Assembly (NCBI GenBank): GCA_903813345.2
Contig: CAIIXF020000010.1
Coordinates: 20,721,181-20,785,180 of the forward strand
DNA from: Owenia fusiformis
Taxonomy: Eukaryota > Annelida > Polychaeta > Sabellida > Oweniidae
Reading direction: 5' to 3'
Length of the DNA stretch: 64,000 bases
The position numbers were made by a program, and so were the translations under genes. The notes beneath the pieces were generated by a model. The model was not told the DNA's origin and made no database searches. It saw only the letters and a list, made by a program, of their open reading frames with translations. This document shows, one piece after another, positions 41,601-56,600 of the stretch (position 1 is its first letter; each line of letters begins with the position of its first letter).

Positions 41601-44600
41601 GGGGAGAGTTGCCACTGTATGTTGACAACCCCCTCTGTCCCCATGGTTCTTTCAACCACCACAGTCACTCTTCCTTGTGGGTCATTGGGCGAGTCAGATT
41701 CACGAACACTCAACTGAAAAAAAAATTGATGTATGTGGTTAAACACACTATTGGAAAACAAATAATCTTTCCTTCAGTCATATTTGACAGTCGACATACT
41801 GCCTTTATTATGAAAGTGATGACACAAAGGCCAATTTATCCATTCTGAAAATTCAATTGTTCTCAGATTTAAAGGAAAATGCAATGTCAATGAATTTTTG
41901 AGTTTTGATCTGGACAGTGTGTTCAGTAGATAAGCCAAATAATATTGCGAATGGTCCAATCTTCTATTTTGAACAATCAGTTTGAAATCCTTTGGATGCG
42001 CATGGATGCTACAGTTTCTAGTCAGATTCAAAGAAATTAAATGAGAAACTTAAAAAGTGAACAATTGTCTCCAAAATTCTAATTAAATTATCATTAGCAT
42101 TTGGTAAATTCAAATGTTAACTGTTTTCAAAGCTGTTTTCTTGTAATCATTTTCTAATTACTGTGAACTTCAAATCATGAATAACATTTGACGGATTGGT
42201 GATATGTTATCTGAAACACATGGTAAGATTCCAATTATGATTAGTATTAATTGAGTATGTTCGACTGACCAGTCAACTGATATATCCACAAAAGTTTGAT
42301 TCATTCTAGAAGGAAACTGTTGATCATGCGTATTTATTGAATATTCAAAATTATTTTGTCTATAATTTGAATTATATTATAACATAGTAGAAAAGTAATA
42401 CATATATGGTTTTTGTCAACACCACAAGAGCTAGTGTCATTGTCACTATCTCTTGGTGTTGGCGTTGATAAAAAAAAACAAATTCAATCTTTTTCAGATT
42501 TCGCTGGAATTGCTAGGGTATGTTTGTTGTTTTTTCTACTGTGTATCCTTGGTGAAACACATGCCTTAACACCTGAAGAAGTGGCTTGGAAACAGGAATA
42601 TATACTACAAGGTCTGAAATCAAGTGAACTTGGCGTTACCATAGACTCAATTTCGGCCCTTCAAGTCAGAACCAACAACTTCCTTGAAGCTATTGATGAT
42701 ATCTTGATAGCATTGGATAAAGAAATAGTAAAAAGGACAGTAAAGCATGCCAGGGTAAAAGAGACAATTTTTAAAATTTTTGAGGTCATAACTGTTCAAG
42801 TATCAAAAGTAATTGCAGTCAAAAGATAAATACAGTATACAGAATGTTATAACAGGTGCCGCATGTGAAAAACAAAAAGACAAAACAGACTTTCAATATC
42901 CTAAAAACCATAATCTAATGTACAAAGGAAAAATATCTGAAGATCTAAAGATATACAGGTATCGATATGGAGAACTGAATCCAACAATGTTTTTCTCTTA
43001 AACGAATCATTGAAAATATTCTGTAAAAAAACATGGTATTTTATGTAATGTTGACTGATTGACAACAATTAAATGCGAAAATTATTTAGAAATATTTTAT
43101 ATAACATTTTTTGTTAACATTTTTTGTTTTTTTTAGTGCAATTGTTCTTGCTCCTTTCTACCAATTCTTGAAAATGAAATAAAATGTCTTTCCAAACCTT
43201 GTTGGAACAAAATAGCATATACAACATGTTTTAGACCTCTCAATATTAAAGTTTTACAAAGGAATTTTTGGTTGATTTTAAAAAACTATTCAAAAAATTA
43301 AAACAAAATCCCCCAAAATAGATAAAAATCAAGAAAATTAACAAGATACTTTTTTAAAATCAACCAAAATTTCCTTTGTACAATTACAATATTGGGAGAC
43401 TTAAACATATTGTGTTTATGTCATTTTGTTCCAATGAGGTTCGGAAAGATGTTTCATTTCACTCTGGAAACATGATACCAAGAACAAAACAAGTGTTTGA
43501 TGTGTTTTTTAAAACAATATAGATGAAAGTATGTATATCTATTTCAAATTATATTGTTACCATTCAAAAGATGGCCATTAAATTGACATTTTGTAAGATC
43601 TTCAGAAATTTTTGATGACTGGTTTAAGAGAAACGTGTGTTCAAAAAGTTCGCCATATCGATACCCATTCTTTACACACATTTCACTTGATCAAATATAA
43701 CAGAACACGCTTTCTAAGGATATTCATTCTTTTATCTATAGAATGCATTAAATGTTTTAATTTCAGAAATACTACAGACGTATGAGAACTGCAACTGGGG
43801 ATTTTGGGGAAAGTAGGCCTCCTCTTATTGTTGAAGCCTTTGTGGATAATGAAGCTAGGCTTCATCAGCTAAGAAGGAGCTCAAACAGAATGCTTTCCAT
43901 GATCATGAAATTGAGAGAGGAAACGAACAATGTAAACCAAAGTGTGAAGGCATATGAGACCAGTAAAAATACATTGGTCGAAAGTAAGTGTTCTTTACAT
44001 AATAATAATTTAACAGACCTTTAGAAAGCTGTTATTTGAGGAAAAAACCTCTTTGGGTGTAAAATGAAAACATGCAAGAAATAGTTCTGACGAATCAGTT
44101 TATATTTTTCCTGATATCAGCAACATGAGCAGAGTTACCCACTTGGAAAACAGCATTGAGAAGTTCAGAAGAGTTGTTAAATTAGTTTTGAATGAATAAA
44201 TGGTGTATCGACAAATAGACCCAGAATGAACATTTTTCATTTCAAATTGCGAAAGAAATAAAGGACCCACGGTCCTGTGCTCACACAGTGTTTTGTGCAG
44301 CCAATGATGATTGACTTTATACATGACAAAGTCCTATTTTTGTCAAATTTTATAGAGTAAACACCAATAAGTTGCATATACGGCAACTACTACAAGTTAT
44401 TTGAAAGTTCTACTTCAACAAAGTGTCTAGTATTTACAGAAAATTTGACTTTTTGACGTCAAAATCAGCAATTTCTCGGAAACCAGGCAAACTTGGGGAA
44501 ATGGCGATGATAGGTCAAATAGGCATTATGGATATGCATAAAATGAATGTGGATATGACTCAATCCGAATAGCAGTTTTAATCTATGCGGACAATTTTGA

Positions 44601-47600
44601 CGGATGGACGGATGGACGGACCGACCAACAGACGGACGGACGCCTGGTTGATCCCATAGGCTCACTGTGTGAGCCAAAAATGACAGATTAAAAATATTTT
44701 TGATCATTTATTGTGGGCTGTAATGAAAAATAATGAAAGTGATTTATATGTTATTTTTTACATTCATATACTCAAATGTGATACAAAGACATACAAGGAG
44801 AACTAGATGACGACAGCAACGCCAAAGCATAGGAAATCCCATCGAACATCCATGGTTGCCATTTTCACAAATTCCTTCTACTTCTTTTTCAGTTATAGGA
44901 AATTTAGTAAAATAACACACATAAAATGCCCACCATTTTCATAATGGTCGCTCACTAGCCAAATTGTTTTATACATTTTGTATCTAGGTTACTGTAAAAT
45001 CGGCACTCAAATGCCTGCCATTTTTAATCAGCTTGTGAGCAGAACTTCAACCCCAATAGGGTATATGTGTACAAAATATGAACAAAATCGGGCCAACTGT
45101 ATTTGAGTTATCGCCCAGACAAACAGACAGATGAATGGAGATACGGATATAATAGACAGAGGCCTGTTTGGCCATTTTCTCATAATATCTTATAATTTAT
45201 TCAACTTGGTCACTTCAATAGTTCATATACTACATATCAAGTACTTACACTTCAAGAAAGGCAAAACTACTGTATATTGATTCTCTATAAAGGTCATTTA
45301 AGGTCAAAGGGCAAATATCATTTCAAAATTTTATGAAAAATAAGTCATCTGTACAAAACCTTTTTTCCATTGACTTTAGAAAGAAAAAAAATTGAGACTT
45401 TAGAAAGTAAAAAATGCTCCCTGCTCATGAAAGCACTAATTAATCAACTTTGCAACTTACAGACTTTTGGAATATTATTATGTTCAAACCTTACTCAACT
45501 TCTAGGAACCTATGACTTCTGTATGTTTCCTGTCTGTGGAATCAATGGAAGATGTGTAATATGGATGGATGGAAATTACTGTAACTGTAGACCCCATTAC
45601 ACTGGCACATATTGTGAGATTAAGACAGGTAAGCTTGATTGCAGTAAATATTCTCAGTGTTCTCCAAAGGATTCTTATTAGAGAACCTGTACACATGTAT
45701 GAATATAACTGAGTATGGCTTAGCTGGTGAAATATCATGAAATCAAATTCAAACATGACCATTTATATCTACACCTTGTGCATATGCATATGATATCCAC
45801 ACCGCTTGTTCTTGTATATGGGTTTCTGCACCCAGAGTTGTACTTCCTGTCACCCACTCATATACAGGGTGTTCAGGAAATAAAGATAATAATGTCATAA
45901 CTTTTTGTACCTTTTGTAAAGTAGAACCAGAGTCAATTTGGCATCTCCTCTATGACTGTAAAGTGATAATGGAACTGATAGTAGTCATTAAAAACTGGTT
46001 ACCAGAGGAATTGACAGGACTTTGTACAAAACAGAATATTTTAATAGGACCAGTATGTATAAATGACAGAACAATTATCCTGACAAATATGTGGAGTATA
46101 TTTAAAAGATATGTGTACCTATGCAAGTATTCAATGTTAAGACCTACCTTTAAAGGATGTGATATTGATAAGCAAATAGGCAGAGGAAAAAGGTGGGAAA
46201 TTATGGGTTCTAGATTAGATTAGACTAGTGTGGTTAGATGTCTTAAAAAAAAGAATATGATGGAAAATTGTGTGATTTCTATGATATTATGAATATTGTA
46301 TATGTTAATGTAACTGCTTTCAAATGTTTTCTATGAATAAAAAAAAAGGAATAAAAAAAAATAAAAAAAATAAAATAAATAATGTCATAACTTCTTTATT
46401 CATTCATGGATTTCAATAAAATTTTCAGGGATTATAGTTTAAACATATTTAAAGTTACTTTTGGAGTTTCAGCTTCAAGCGATTTGATTTGTCATTTCTG
46501 TGGTTGGCATAGCAACGCGAGTAGCGCTAAGGCGGGCCACATAGAATAACTGCAGTAGTTTCTGTGTTACATTTAGCATGGCAAACCAATTTGACTCAAT
46601 ATTTAAAGCTTTCTTGATGCATCTCCATGATAAAATTCTTCTATTGTTTTGTTTCATGATATAAAAGTCAAATAAATGCTTTTTTAATGATATTCAATGG
46701 GATTTTCATGACTTAATGCAGGCATGACATAGAAAGCGACCGAGATGCAATTTCTCTTCCACTTGGACAATTCCCCCTCCCATACTGATGTTATAATCAC
46801 TGAAGAAATTGAACAGCTGAGATGAGAGCAACTCAAGCATCCACCTTATTCACCCAACCTAGCACCAAATGATTTAAACTTCTTTGCTGAATCAAAACGG
46901 GACTTAAGAGGACATGCATTTGAGAATACTCATGCCATACGTTGACATGTGTTAAACAGACTTAAGGAAATGAGTCAAGAAGAACTCTGTGAAGTATTTT
47001 AGGAAGGTTCAAGAGGCAAAGAGTTTGTGTCTAAAATGGAGAAAATTATATAGAATAAATTGATAAAGTGGCAAAGAATTTCAGGCTTATAGTTATAACT
47101 ATGTTTAAGCATCCATTTTAAGTCATAAACATGATAGAATCTCTGTTTAAAACATTTAAAACATGCAAATATACTGCAGTTATTCCACCAGCCCCGCCTT
47201 AGCGCTACTCACGTTGCTATGACAACCACAGAATCAACCAATCAAATCACCTTAAGCTGAAACTTCAACAATTAGTTCAAATATGTTAAAACTATAATCT
47301 CTGAAACTTTCAATGCAATCCATGAACAAATAATAAAAAAGTTATGACATCATTATCTTTATTTCCTGTGCCCCTGTACAGTGTATTAACATGTTTCAGA
47401 GGAAAGATGTCCACAAAAATGTATGGGTAAAATTGGGATGGACCCGGCACCATGTTTAATACAATATGATTTTCAGGCAAGTTATTAATTCATAGTTCAC
47501 ACGCAGCTGGACATGCATGCAGCTATATGCTTAACAAAAACAAAATGCACAATACACACTAATATCAGACATCCTTTCTGAGAAGACTATGCCCAAATGG

Positions 47601-50600
47601 TGTATGTTTGTTTTTTCCACGTTTCAGACATGCGCTTGTCCAGATAAATTCATGACAGATGGCAGTAGTTGTGTACAGATAAATCCTCCCCCACAATGGT
47701 ATAACCCTCCACAGGAAACTGAATGCCCAAGTTCCCTCAGCTGCAAGGGAACAGTAAATGGTGCTGCTCCACCCTGTTTCCTTGTCAACTCTAATGGTTT
47801 GATACAGTGTAAGTGTCCAGATGATCCTATATATATAGATCCTGACACAGGTATGCCGTATGAGTGTGTAACTGGAGAAGTGCCCCCTGTAGGACCACCT
47901 GTAGGACCACTACCTATAGGACCACCGTATCCAACATAGATATAAAGCTACATGCAAGAACTAACATAATGGAAGACTACAATACTTCATCTTTACAATT
48001 CCTGTTGTATAATATCCAAAATATCACAATGAACGTATAATGTCTACTAATTCAGAAAATAAAACAAAATTCTAAAAAAGAACCTCATCTTCCTGTTCAT
48101 CAAAACCATTAGGATGCACTCTCTTAACATCAATCTAAACAATACATAAATAAAATTGGTCACAAGGCAAAAACATGCAAAATGTCAACCAGTCATTTGT
48201 TACAGATGCCAACTGCTAAACTAAATGCCAACCACCGAACAACATCCATTGGAAACTAACAATATGTCACCATTTCTGGTGGTGACATAAAAAAATTGAA
48301 ATTGATCTTTCTCCCTTGGTATGAATTTACAAGCATACATGACATTTAAAACAAGTAGCTAAAGTTTTGGTAATTTTCATCAGGCAAAAGAATTGAACCC
48401 AGAAGCACATTTATCATAACAGACACTGTATCACCATGAAAAACATGTGTCCTGGATGGACTGGGGATAGTATGCTGAACCATGCCCATTAACCCTTAGA
48501 AAGTCTACAGTAACAACGAGTGCAAGAACATGCATGTACCTCTGTGCTCTGGAATCCAAAGAGTCCATTTGGTGAGTCATTCTTCCTTATTCCAACTCTC
48601 ACAGTGCGGGAAGATTCTGCACCAAGAGCTGCACTTCCTGTCACCCGTAGAAGCTGAACGTCAAATAACTGGAACATGACGTGTGTAAAGTCTTAATATA
48701 TAGAAATGAATTATAAGATCATTGATATGAAATATTGCAAAAAACTTCTAAGATCAGTTATGCACAAATATAAGCTCCTATCAAAAAGACATAACTGTGT
48801 ACATTGTAGGGTTGTGGGTAACTATGTGACTTCTACTATACCTCCAGTGTTTCCGCAATGGTATCATCTACTATGTTTATATTAATGTAAGCCTCCTCTT
48901 GTCCTTCTATAAACTCCACTACCCCACCAGCTGGAGAGAAATCATCTGTTGTGGTAGGACTTATGGGCATTGCTTGCCAAATAGCTGACACTGCTCCAAA
49001 GAAACCATCTGTACGGGAAAGTTTCAAATCAACTAACTGACCCTCATAAGCATCTACTCTGCCCTCATTGCCCTGGAAATCCAAAAGAAGTATTAAAATG
49101 TGAACACTCTCTAAACTGAACACTTTGGTAGCGAGTATATTTAATTTACAGTTTCACTTTTGGTCGCATTGGTTTACATCCAATCTTCTTATGAAGATGA
49201 ACACCTACCAGTGTTTCTTTTCCTTTTCAAGCCTCTCCTGATAAACATTCAACTCAACAATAAAATGAACAATGTATCTACTAATTACACTATTTCAGTA
49301 AACAAGGCATTAACATGCAAAATTTTACCACTCGCAGACACCAAATGCCGAGTGGTCCCCGCCAAACACCATCCACAAAAAAGTTGGACACTATAACAAC
49401 TCGTATGTCAACACTTGTGGTGACTCGTAATAAAATGCTTTTACCAGGCTTACATGTCATGAAGGATTTTATGAACTAATTCTATGTAATTTTAAATTAA
49501 ACACCAAAAACTTTTGAATAAATTGCTGACCTTTGTAACATCAAAGCTTATGATTCCTCTAGCATTATCATTTTCCCCGATCACAATCTGCATGATGTCA
49601 CGTTGAACAGATGGCATTGCATCCTGGGAAACACCTCCGCCTACTAGCTCCACCTTTGTTATGTTAACCAGGAATATCTCTGCAACCTCTGGGATGTCAT
49701 CCTGGACATGAATATCAATAGAAAATAATATAAAAAACATCTAATAAACTTTGATTATCTTTAAACCTTTTTGTTAGCTTCATTGCAATTAGGACACCTC
49801 AAGAACCACTTAGCTTCTTCTGTCATATTTGAGATAGAATGGTCATTCTTCCCTTTAAAGTACCACTATACAGAGTCATGGTGATGATGATACCGATGTT
49901 CTCAATAAACATCCATAGATGTTTTAATGGTGCAGTTTTAATCAGGAGTTTTATAAACACTGTAACATTCTAATAGTACCTTTTAATGAAAAATGTCACT
50001 CTCTCTTCAAGCTGAAAATGTTCAGATTTTTTTTATTGAATTTGTCATTCAGAATACTTACAGCAAGTATTGTAAACTCCACTGCAACTCTAGTCACATT
50101 GGGTGTCATGGTAACCACACCTTGACGTGTGATGTAGTCTATTCCAGAGACAGCCTGTTCCTTAGTAGGAATACTGTAATCTTGACCAGTGCTGGAAACG
50201 ACATGGTATAATTTGCATTATTTTCTCTAAGATATTGTATTGTTGTAAGTATGAAGTCAAACCAACACCAGGTGAACCTCTAGTCATCTAAACCCCCATT
50301 TTCATACTAAAACTTGGACCAGCAACTGTGATTTCTATAATATGGAATGGAATAGCAATAAGAAATGGCATTGATTTTCTTTCTTTGCATCTTCTCAATG
50401 TAAAAACACTTTAACTTGTGGCTTGCTCTGATGATTAATCCAACAATACATGGTTTATGATTTTTCAGAAATATCTGAAATTGAATCAAGTCCCATGTTG
50501 GTCCAAAGACTAATATGACAATGATCACCCCTAACATGACTAGGAGCTGACCCTCTTCACCCATTGAATATAACTTACATGTAAAACACTTGTATTGTTC

Positions 50601-53600
50601 CCTTGGTGCCTTGTTGACGGAGGATGTAGGCGGTTACTGTGCTGGTGGTGGCAGGTTCTATGGTGGAAACAGTTGGGAGCTCCCAGGACACTACTCCATG
50701 AGGAGAGTCATTGGCCAACACTGACAGCAAAGCCACAGAGTTGGTACCTGAGGTTACAAAGGTTCAATTATTCATTTGGTCAAAGAAAGCCAGTGACTCA
50801 GATTTTACATTGTACATGTGACAACTGACAACTAAGTTTTGAAGTTTTTTATTTCTTAACAAAAATGATTAAAACATCATGAATCAATTAGTACTTGTAC
50901 AAACGTTCATGAATAGTGTAACCGTCACTAAGCAAAATATTTAAGAAAATTCAAAATCCATGAAAATCTAGAGTACTGACTTGGAGTTGATAATGCATAT
51001 TCTGTGAAGCCAGCATGTGCAGGCTGAATGGACCAGATGCTCAACCATTCCTCCCTTACCCAAGAGGTGCTTAATCTTTTATTTATCATTCTATATATCT
51101 ATTTCAGCCTTACTGCTTCATATACACAGGCCATATCTTTAAAACCATAAGTAATATTGGTTTGTGACATTCAACTGCATGAGTGAATTAAAGATGTTTT
51201 ACAGTATCAGTATCTCACCTATCCTGGCACCTCTACTCTCTTGGCTACTCCCAGATTCTATGACTTCATCAAGTGTTATTGTCCAAGCTTCTTGAAGCTC
51301 TGGTAGCACATCATCCTTCACAGATATAGTAATAGTTGAGACACTCTGTCCGGCAGCAAACTCAACCTAGAGTCAGAAATAACACTTGTAAAACAGAATA
51401 TGTGTGATGTTTCAATCGTAGTCAAAGGTTCTACTCAAAAGGGCACATCTCTATAGGCTCTAGACAGAAAAATGGCAGACAATTTTGACTTGACTAGATA
51501 ATTGGACTATAATGCAATGAAGAAAAATCCTACAAGATTCAAGAAATAACATGATCCCTATAAGATTGAAAAAATAACATGAAATAGTTTTTCCTTCATC
51601 AATTTTATTCCATTCTAGTAATTGTAAAAATGATAACAAACCTGTCCCTCTAAGGGGAGTATATCAATCATATCCCCATTTGTTCCTGTGGCTCTCCACT
51701 TGATAACAACACGCCCAGCTGATCCCTTGCTGCGTATGACATTCAATTGGACAGGGTTGTCTCGGCCCAAGAGCTCCTCTACAGTAACCTCTAGTGAATC
51801 CTGGAATATGATGGAAGCTCAGATCATGCTATGAGGTAACACTTTTTAAAAGTATATACAGTCTCAGCCTCGGGCATCTGATAATCTCTGATATCTGATT
51901 GAAAGAATTCAATTTCAGTAGTTATTCAAGTGGATGATGAACAAGCATTGGTGAAAGACAATTACATTTATTTTAAATAAATCAGTATTTCATGTTTTTA
52001 CTGTTCATAGGGTTCGAGGTTGGACAATTAGAGTCAGCACTGATAAGCCTAGACTTATGAATGGTATGCAATTATTATTCTGTCAAACTTGAAATATGCA
52101 AAATACTTTTTCAAAAAAGTTGGAAAGAATATGAATAAAACATGAATGTCACGACCCGTCATGTCTCCGTGTGATTCTTATGTATGAGCATTAAGGCATG
52201 AACGTGCAAAATGTTACTACCTGCCATTTGATACAGATGCTGACTGCTAAACGCCGGATGGTGAACATCAATTGCCAAACACCATCCACAAAAAAGTTTG
52301 AGACTTTAACAATATGTCGCCACTTGTGGTGGTGACATAAAAACCATATTAAATAAAAACATGTTTCCATTGAACTCCATACCTCTGCAAATTCAATGAC
52401 TCCATGTCCATCATCATTACTAAGAATGTTCACAGTGACATCACTGTTTCCACCAATGTTGGCGCCATCTTTAGGATTAGTTAGGGATACAGAGAAGATT
52501 TCATCATCCTCGGGAATGGTGTCATCGAGTACATTTACAGCAACACGCATCTCAGTTTGGCCTGGCTCAAATGTCAAACTCATAGATCTAGAAATACAGA
52601 ACAAATTTAAAGAAAACCTATGCCTGATTATTGTTTTATTTAGAATTCAAGTCATTAAGTGAAAATCAATGAATTCAGTGTCAACTCTCTCACTTTAAAA
52701 AGTGGCTAGAATTGATGAAGAACCCATTTCCATCTAAAACCAATTGTCTACTATTACCTAGTGAAACACCTCAATTAACTATATTTACCTTGGTATGAAA
52801 TCACTTTCTCCCAGTAGATATACCATGTTGATACTGGATACGTTACTTGGTTGTGTAGATGCTATTGCCATCAGTTCTTGTTTCCCAGCATTCCCTGATA
52901 TAATTATGGGATATAAATCACGGGAAGCTGTTGTCATGGAGATAGGAGTGAATAGTCTGGTCTCAGAATTCCAGGTATAGATAGTGGAGTGACCTTTAGC
53001 ATTTGCAACCGTCAAGTGACCTACAAAAAATAATATAAAGTATTTTCTAAGTAAGAAATTCAAATGAAATCAGAACAATCTGTACATCTATTCATTTTCA
53101 AATAATTCTTTTCATATTATATAAGTACAAGTAAACTAAATAGAAACAATATCTCATTTTTCTTAACTTTATGTCCCCTTTCTGATACACATATATTACA
53201 TCATTGAACTTATACAATGTATTTACGCAAGCCATTTGAAGCCACATAGGAATGTACACTCTGGACTTGTACATTGGCTATTTCCTGGATTGACTCAAAC
53301 GTAGTAGTGACAGCATCCCATTGATATATGACCACATTTTGGTTCATGCTCCCTAGGTTGTCGATGTGGTTGGCAATGGCCAGGTAATGTAGGTCACCTG
53401 GAATACAAGTCATTAGTTAGCATACTTGGACAGTGTGGCAGATTTCACAATGAATTTATAAGTAAACTAGTGTTTTGTTTAACTAGGTCAAAGTTCTAGT
53501 GTCTGCTGATGAGTATATTCATCCAAAATACATGTTATTAAGAAGTAGCTGACAACAGGTGCAAATCCAGTGAAAAAGTCCAGACTGAGCTAAAATGTAA

Positions 53601-56600
53601 TTTTACTTCAGAAAATGATGTCTGGGAAAACCTATCTATAAATTTACACATATTAATATCTAAGGTTGTATAAAACATGTATAAAGTTCCATTTTTAATT
53701 AACTTTCTCATGATAACACATACAATACAGATTAACTGTCATACCTATGGTGAAGTGTTCAAGGTCAACTGCGCCCTGAGTAGGAATACTTTGGAATACT
53801 GCAAACTGGTTACTGGACTCTGGGAACAACTTGTACAGGACAGAGCTGTAGCAAATCAAAGCATAGATAATATATTACAATAAATTGTGGGATGGATTGA
53901 ATATCTTACTCAATACAATATGTGAACATTAAAAAAAATAAACCATGAATTAGCAATTTAAGATAATCATACTGACTAAAACATCTTAATATTAACTTAT
54001 ATTTAACAGCTTTTGCATTGTATAAGTGATGAACAAAATTAGAGATTAAAAGACCATACAGGGTGTAAGGAAATAAAAATACAAAGTGATAAACCTTTTT
54101 TCTCAAACACCCTGTAAAGCGGTATATGTTTTCGTTATTCTACAAAATCAACCTACTTTATCTCATAAGTGGCACCCCCTGAATCATACTTTTGGGCAAC
54201 AGCCATGAAAACAGTGCCCTCTATATCAAATATCTTGAGAGCAGATGCCCCTCGGGTTTGCAGCTGTTGAACGGGAACAATATTAAATTGACCAATCAGA
54301 TTGTTCCAAAGGTAAACATCTGTTGATGTTCGTGTTTCTCCAGAGTTTAGGAAATGGTTTGCAATGATCAAGTATCGCTGGTTATCAACCTCGAGGAATT
54401 TAACATCCATCGCACCACTTGTCTTTAAATCTTGATGCTGGAAGATAATTATTTTATATTGAATACCATAAAGACTAAGAATGAGGAGAACATTACTTGA
54501 CTTAAATAACATACTATCTGGTTAAAGTCGATAATGAACACCATCCTGTCTTAGACACTGTGTAAGATCACAAATTGGGATTTTTGAACTTTTGAACTTT
54601 TCCTTATGACATATGCTCTTACTCTTTGATCATAATTTTATTTTTAAAATCATACAAAAATAACAATACATTTCGGATGGTGTTTCAATAAGTTAAACTC
54701 AAAGGTGAATTATTTTACATGGGAGTGAATGCAAAGGTGATGTGTTATTTTCACAAAGATTATTGATATTTTGGGAGTCAACTTTATTATGTTTGAAAAA
54801 AGGGTAATTCAGTTTTATCAACCAGTGTATAATTGTTTAAGTACATACCACTATCAAAGAGCCATCTTGCTTCATACTATATATCCTAGTTCGTGCTTCA
54901 TATCGCCCAATACTACCATGGTTGCCAATAGCGAGGTAATTAGCTCCATCTATTGTAAAAGCGATTGCTGCCTTCGCTCCATCAGTCTCAATTGTCTGAA
55001 GTAAACAGTACAAATTAATTAATTTTCAAAATTAAGTTCATATGAGCTAAATAGCTTTGCATTACTTTTATATGAAGACATGTTCTGAAGTTCTAAGCCT
55101 CGAATCAATATCATAACAAACTTTTCTGGAAACAAAATCACTAAGTGAGACATTTTTCAACTGAGTGCAAAGTTCTGGTTTAATCAATTAATCACAGTTT
55201 TTCATGATGTCTAACATAGAATGCAGTGCAGAGCCTTGTTGTGTCAATACTGTGGACACCAAGGCAACAAGGCATTTTGGAAATACGTGTACCTGAATTG
55301 GAACGTAGACTCCCTGCCACCTATAGATGACACTCTGTGTGACATCATCAGCATTATAACTGCCATCTGTGCCATCACTTCCAATAGATGTAGTCAATGC
55401 ACCTTCTCTGTGTTCATTTAGCAGTATGAGGTAGCGATCTGGGGCAGAGCCAGTCTCAAATGCATACCACTTGCTTACAGAGTTGGTAGGAATCTAAAGA
55501 AGAATACACAAATATTACAATGTTATTCATACAGTGTATAATTATATCCCTGAAAGCTGTTATGCCCCAAATGCAGCTATAACCCTAAATGCTGTAATAT
55601 CCCAAAATGCAGTAATGACCCAAATGCTGTAATCACCCAAATATTGCAATGTCTCAAATGCAGCAATATCCCCTTAATGCAGCAATGTAACAAATGTTGC
55701 AATGCCCCAAAATGCAGTAATATCCCTAAATGCAGTAATATCCCCAAATGCTGTAATATATCCCTCAATGCAGTAATTAATATCCTCAATTAAATGCAAT
55801 ACCTGTTGAATGAGAGAGACTGTCACATTCCCTCCAGTGCTATATGTAGCAGAGCTTGCCTTGGTCACTACATCAACAAAGACTCGTCCTACTGTACCAA
55901 ATGCCCGTACAACATCAAAGTAAAGAGTCTGATAAGCTTCTTCAACATCTATGGAAGACTCCCTATAAACAAACAGCCATTCTCCAAATACAGCAATTAT
56001 TTCTCTTTTGCCTATGTTAATCTAATATGTGAATGAAAAGAGCTGACTTTCCTTTATAGTGTGTACTGATCATTAGTGAATAAAATCTTCAGATATAATC
56101 TATAAGGTGTGTAATAAATGTTTATACCTGGATCCTGCTGGGTATATTTGCATTTCACCATAAGGAGAGTCATTCTCTGCCACTGTGATAACCTTCGTGA
56201 TAGTGTCTCCTAATCCAGCTCCAACCCCTCCCTCAGGGGGCATTAGAATTATTTTGAAATGCTCTGCCTGTTCTGGTAGCACATCAGGTGTCGCACTGAT
56301 CTCCACTGTTGCAGATGTCTGGAGACAAAGCAATGAAAATGATTATTTGTAAAATAAAAAAAATAAAAAAATGAGCCTCTGTTAAATAGTACAGTTAATC
56401 TGCTTCTATGAATTTTTTTGATATTAATTCAAGAAAATTTGAACTTTGAGCCACTGAGTAATATGAGTATTGAAAGAAACACAATCCGGGATCCCATTTT
56501 TTGGTTTGTCAGATTTCATGCATGAACTAACTTTGAGCATTATGCAGCAGCTGATTATTAAAACGACTCTTAAAAATTACTTCTTTTACAAACCTCTTTA

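Noticed and set aside
42413-42497. Start of the EGF-type gene at ATG 42413
   Set aside because: The ATG lies in a hairpin repeat, and a good acceptor (TCTTTTTCAG) ends at 42497. The coding exon most likely starts at 42498 with an unseen upstream exon.
45963-46223. Independent plus-strand gene of 86 residues
   Set aside because: It is the truncated C-terminus of a reverse transcriptase within a LINE fragment flanked by a target duplication.
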